Assembly: GCA_964416175.1 (NCBI GenBank)
Contig: CAYQDF010000130.1
Span: 1 to 8,458 of the forward strand
Source: CAYQDF01 sp964416175
GTDB taxonomy: Bacteria > Chloroflexota > Anaerolineae > Anaerolineales > UBA4823
Length of the DNA: 8,458 bases
Direction of reading: 5' to 3'
The notes under the pieces are model-generated. The model did no database searches. It was not told where the DNA came from and saw only the letters and a program-made list of their open reading frames with translations. Of this stretch, positions 6,554-8,458 are shown piece by piece. The position numbers and the translations under genes are program-made. How positions within the stretch are numbered: position 1 is the stretch's first letter; each line of letters opens with the position of its first letter.

Positions 6554-7360
6554 GTGATGACAGATTCTTCGAACATAACCAATAGACAGGAAATCAGAGC
6601 TCTCATCCTTGATATGGATGGAGTTCTCTGGCGGGGTTCGCAGCCTGTCGGCGACCTCCCGAGCATATTCCTTAAAATTTCGCAATCAGGTTTGAAAACT
6701 GCCTTTGCCACCAATAATACAACCCGCACTGTGACGGAGTACGTAGACATATTTCGTACTTTCGGCGTGGATGTCCATCCGCAACAGGTCATCACTTCTG
6801 GTATTGCCACTGGGCTCTATTTGAGGAGACACTACAGCGGGGAAAAAGAAATCTTTATTATAGGCGAATCGGGTTTGGTGAGAACACTTTCATCCTTTGG
6901 ATTCATGCATGGAACACGAGATCCAAAAGCTGTGGTTGTCGGCCTAGATAGAAAATTGACCTATGATGACCTGCGAGTTGCGACGAAACTTATCAATTCT
7001 GGTTGCGAGTTTATCGGAACGAATCCCGATCCCACATTACCCACAGCCGAGGGTGCAATTCCGGGAACGGGAGCTATCCTCGCTGCGATCCATGCAGCCA
7101 CCAGCGTTACACCCAGAATCATGGGAAAACCATATCCTGAGCTGTTCCTTATTGCGCTCGAACGTCTCGGGACAAAACCAGAGGAGACCCTGGTCATCGG
7201 CGACAGGATCGAGACAGACATTGCTGGCGGAATCGCTGTGCATTGCCCGACTGCATTGGTCCTATCAGGCGTTACGACTGTGGAGCAGGCTTCCGTAAGC
7301 CCCTATTCTCCCACCTTTATTTCGCGCGACCTTGCAAGCCTGCTGGATGAAATCACGTGA
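6554..7360 (+). CDS. HAD-IIA family sugar/nucleotide phosphatase (NagD-like)
   Basis: Cytoplasmic Mg2+-dependent hydrolase of the haloacid dehalogenase superfamily, subclass IIA (NagD, phosphoglycolate phosphatase and p-nitrophenyl phosphatase relatives). All four motifs are present, numbered from the GTG: DMDGVLW (nucleophile Asp20, acid/base Asp22), ATNNTTRT (Thr53-Asn54-Asn55), Lys192 in MGKPYPELF, and GDRIETDIAGG (Asp217, Asp222). The C2 cap between motifs II and III includes GTNPDPTLPT and PGTGAILAAI, the family's usual cap region. At 268 aa the length is typical. The start is GTG 6554 or the adjacent ATG 6557. Neither has a good Shine-Dalgarno sequence, but a GATAAT at 6542-6547 would place the mRNA 5' end on the start codon. 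The stop overlaps the rlmN start. The substrate is unknown; a housekeeping phosphatase or metabolite-repair role is plausible. Confidence 0.93.
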   Translation: MMTDSSNITNRQEIRALILDMDGVLWRGSQPVGDLPSIFLKISQSGLKTAFATNNTTRTVTEYVDIFRTFGVDVHPQQVITSGIATGLYLRRHYSGEKEIFIIGESGLVRTLSSFGFMHGTRDPKAVVVGLDRKLTYDDLRVATKLINSGCEFIGTNPDPTLPTAEGAIPGTGAILAAIHAATSVTPRIMGKPYPELFLIALERLGTKPEETLVIGDRIETDIAGGIAVHCPTALVLSGVTTVEQASVSPYSPTFISRDLASLLDEIT

Positions 7361-8433
7361 ATAATCTGAAACCTTTATTTCTCGATTACGATTTCAAAGA
7401 GGTCGAAGGCGTCTTGGCTGATTGGGGTGAACCTGTCTACCGCGCCAGGCAATTGTGGCAGGGTGTTTACAAGAATTTGGTTGATGATCCACGGAACATC
7501 CCGAATCTCCCGGTATCGTTGCGGGAACGCCTGCTGGAATACTATACGTTCAGTCACCTCGAACCGGTTAAAATAATCTCCTCTGCGACCGGTGAGACGA
7601 CGAAGACCTTATTCCAGCTGCCCGATCGCCAGGCTGTGGAGGCAGTCCTGATGCAGTATCGGGATCGGCGTACGCTTTGTATCTCGACTCAATCCGGTTG
7701 TGCCATGGGGTGCGTATTTTGTGCGACCGGGCAAATGGGTTTTAGACGTCATCTGTCCAGTGGTGAGATAATTGAGCAGGTGTTATTCTATGCCAGGCAG
7801 CTTAAGGCAAAAGCCGAAAGAGTCACAAATGTCGTGCTCATGGGAATGGGGGAACCATTCCACAATTACAACGCGACCATGGACGCGATTGACCGGTTGA
7901 ACGATCCGGATGGGATGAATCTCGGCGCGCGCCGGTTTACAGTATCTACGGTGGGGCTGGTCCCGATGATCCGACGCTTTGCGAGGGATCGCAGACAGGT
8001 GAATCTCGCAATATCGCTGCATGCAGCAGAAGATAATCTACGCTCATCGATGATTCCAATCAACAAGAAGTATCCTATCGCGGCTCTCATCGAAGCCTGT
8101 CATGATTACGCTAAATCGACACACAGAAGGATCACCTTCGAATGGGCGCTCATTCAAGACGTCAATGACACACCGGAACATGCCCGACAGCTGGCCCGAT
8201 TGTTGAAAGGGTTAATTTGCCATGTAAATGTTATTCCTCTCAATCCAACGCCCGGCTATGCAGGGCAGGCAACTACCCAAGTACGAGCCAAAGCCTTTCG
8301 AGATGAACTGGTCCGTCACGGCATCCCGTGTACCATTCGCATCAGACGCGGGATTGAGATCCAGGCTGGCTGTGGTCAACTGGCAATTAGAAATGAGGAT
8401 ATTTCTGTGCTGAAATCCTCTCAACCGAGGTGA
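7357..8433 (+). CDS. rlmN: Dual-specificity 23S rRNA A2503 / tRNA A37 C2-methyltransferase RlmN
   Basis: Radical-SAM enzyme that puts a methyl group on C2 of A2503 in 23S rRNA and, in studied bacteria, of A37 in some tRNAs. The cluster motif is SGCAMGCVFCATGQMGF (Cys115, Cys119, Cys122). Cys108 (TLCIS) and Cys339 (AGCGQL) match the two other conserved cysteines of RlmN; the latter carries the methyl in catalysis. LMGMGEPFHNYN, VSTVGLVP, LAISLHAAED and NVIPLNPTPG are typical. The N-terminal HhH-like domain includes EPVYRARQLWQGVY. At 358 aa the protein is full length. The GTG start overlaps the HAD stop (GTGA), with a modest GGATGA 6 nt upstream, which suggests coupled translation. Cfr is less likely given the housekeeping context and no sign of transfer, but the two families are close. 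Confidence 0.95.
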   Translation: MNNLKPLFLDYDFKEVEGVLADWGEPVYRARQLWQGVYKNLVDDPRNIPNLPVSLRERLLEYYTFSHLEPVKIISSATGETTKTLFQLPDRQAVEAVLMQYRDRRTLCISTQSGCAMGCVFCATGQMGFRRHLSSGEIIEQVLFYARQLKAKAERVTNVVLMGMGEPFHNYNATMDAIDRLNDPDGMNLGARRFTVSTVGLVPMIRRFARDRRQVNLAISLHAAEDNLRSSMIPINKKYPIAALIEACHDYAKSTHRRITFEWALIQDVNDTPEHARQLARLLKGLICHVNVIPLNPTPGYAGQATTQVRAKAFRDELVRHGIPCTIRIRRGIEIQAGCGQLAIRNEDISVLKSSQPR

Positions 8434-8434
8434 G
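8427..8434 (+). promoter_or_regulatory. Ribosome binding site GAGGTGAG for the next gene
   Basis: GAGGTGAG overlaps the last codons and stop of rlmN and stands 5 nt before a TTG at 8440. The strength and spacing equal those of the other TTG-started genes here, so it most likely serves a downstream gene. Confidence 0.6.
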
Positions 8435-8439
8435 CTTAC

Positions 8440-8458
8440 TTGACAGCAAAGGTCATAT
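8440..8458 (+). CDS. Probable start of the next gene in the rlmN unit, 3' partial
   Basis: Only six codons are visible from a TTG start, reading M-T-A-K-V-I, so no function can be named. The support is the well-placed GAGGTGAG 5 nt upstream and the 6-nt gap from the rlmN stop, which would extend the HAD-rlmN operon. The same bases TTGACA (8440-8445) also equal a consensus -35 box. If that were their role, the -10 would lie just outside the window. I favour the start-codon reading because of the ribosome binding site. Confidence 0.45.

Noticed and set aside
1..8458. Mobile element, CRISPR array or phage signature
   Set aside because: No transposase, integrase, direct-repeat array or terminal inverted repeats are seen on either strand. 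All genes look like intact housekeeping or metabolic genes.

Overview
The window looks like ordinary chromosome from a free-living bacterium, with about half GC by eye. Protein style suggests Chloroflexota, perhaps Anaerolineae: a trigger factor with an eroded FKBP domain, a 141-aa conserved-looking helical protein I associate with that phylum, and heavy use of TTG and GTG starts. The taxonomic call is an inference of moderate to low confidence and no search was run.

Layout. Positions 1-3650 hold a hydantoinase/oxoprolinase pair, hyuA (5' end outside the window) and hyuB, joined by an ATGA stop/start overlap. A convergent minus-strand gene of unknown function (3665-4090, TTG start) ends 14 nt from hyuB. 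A near-consensus sigma-70 promoter (4186-4214) then drives tRNA-Leu(UAG) at 4222-4303. The trigger factor gene tig (4361-5764, TTG start) follows with no clear terminator between, and then clpP (5846-6460), which ends at a good intrinsic terminator (6489-6532). A second unit follows: a HAD-IIA (NagD-like) phosphatase (6554-7360) whose stop overlaps the GTG start of rlmN (7357-8433). The last bases show a strong ribosome binding site and a probable TTG start of another gene (8440 onward).

How the genes fit together. tRNA-Leu, trigger factor, ClpP and RlmN all serve protein synthesis and quality control: decoding of CUA, co-translational folding, proteolysis, and methylation of A2503 in 23S rRNA (and A37 of some tRNAs). 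HyuAB is a separate catabolic or salvage module that probably acts on a cyclic amide or a ketone-like substrate. There is no gene-free stretch over 300 nt, no mobile element, no CRISPR array and no sign of recent transfer.

I found no convincing new multi-gene system. The points most worth checking are the tRNA promoter placed so that transcription could begin at the mature tRNA 5' end, a possibly leaderless HAD-rlmN message, the uncharacterised Trp-rich 141-aa protein, and a marked excess of GATC sites.
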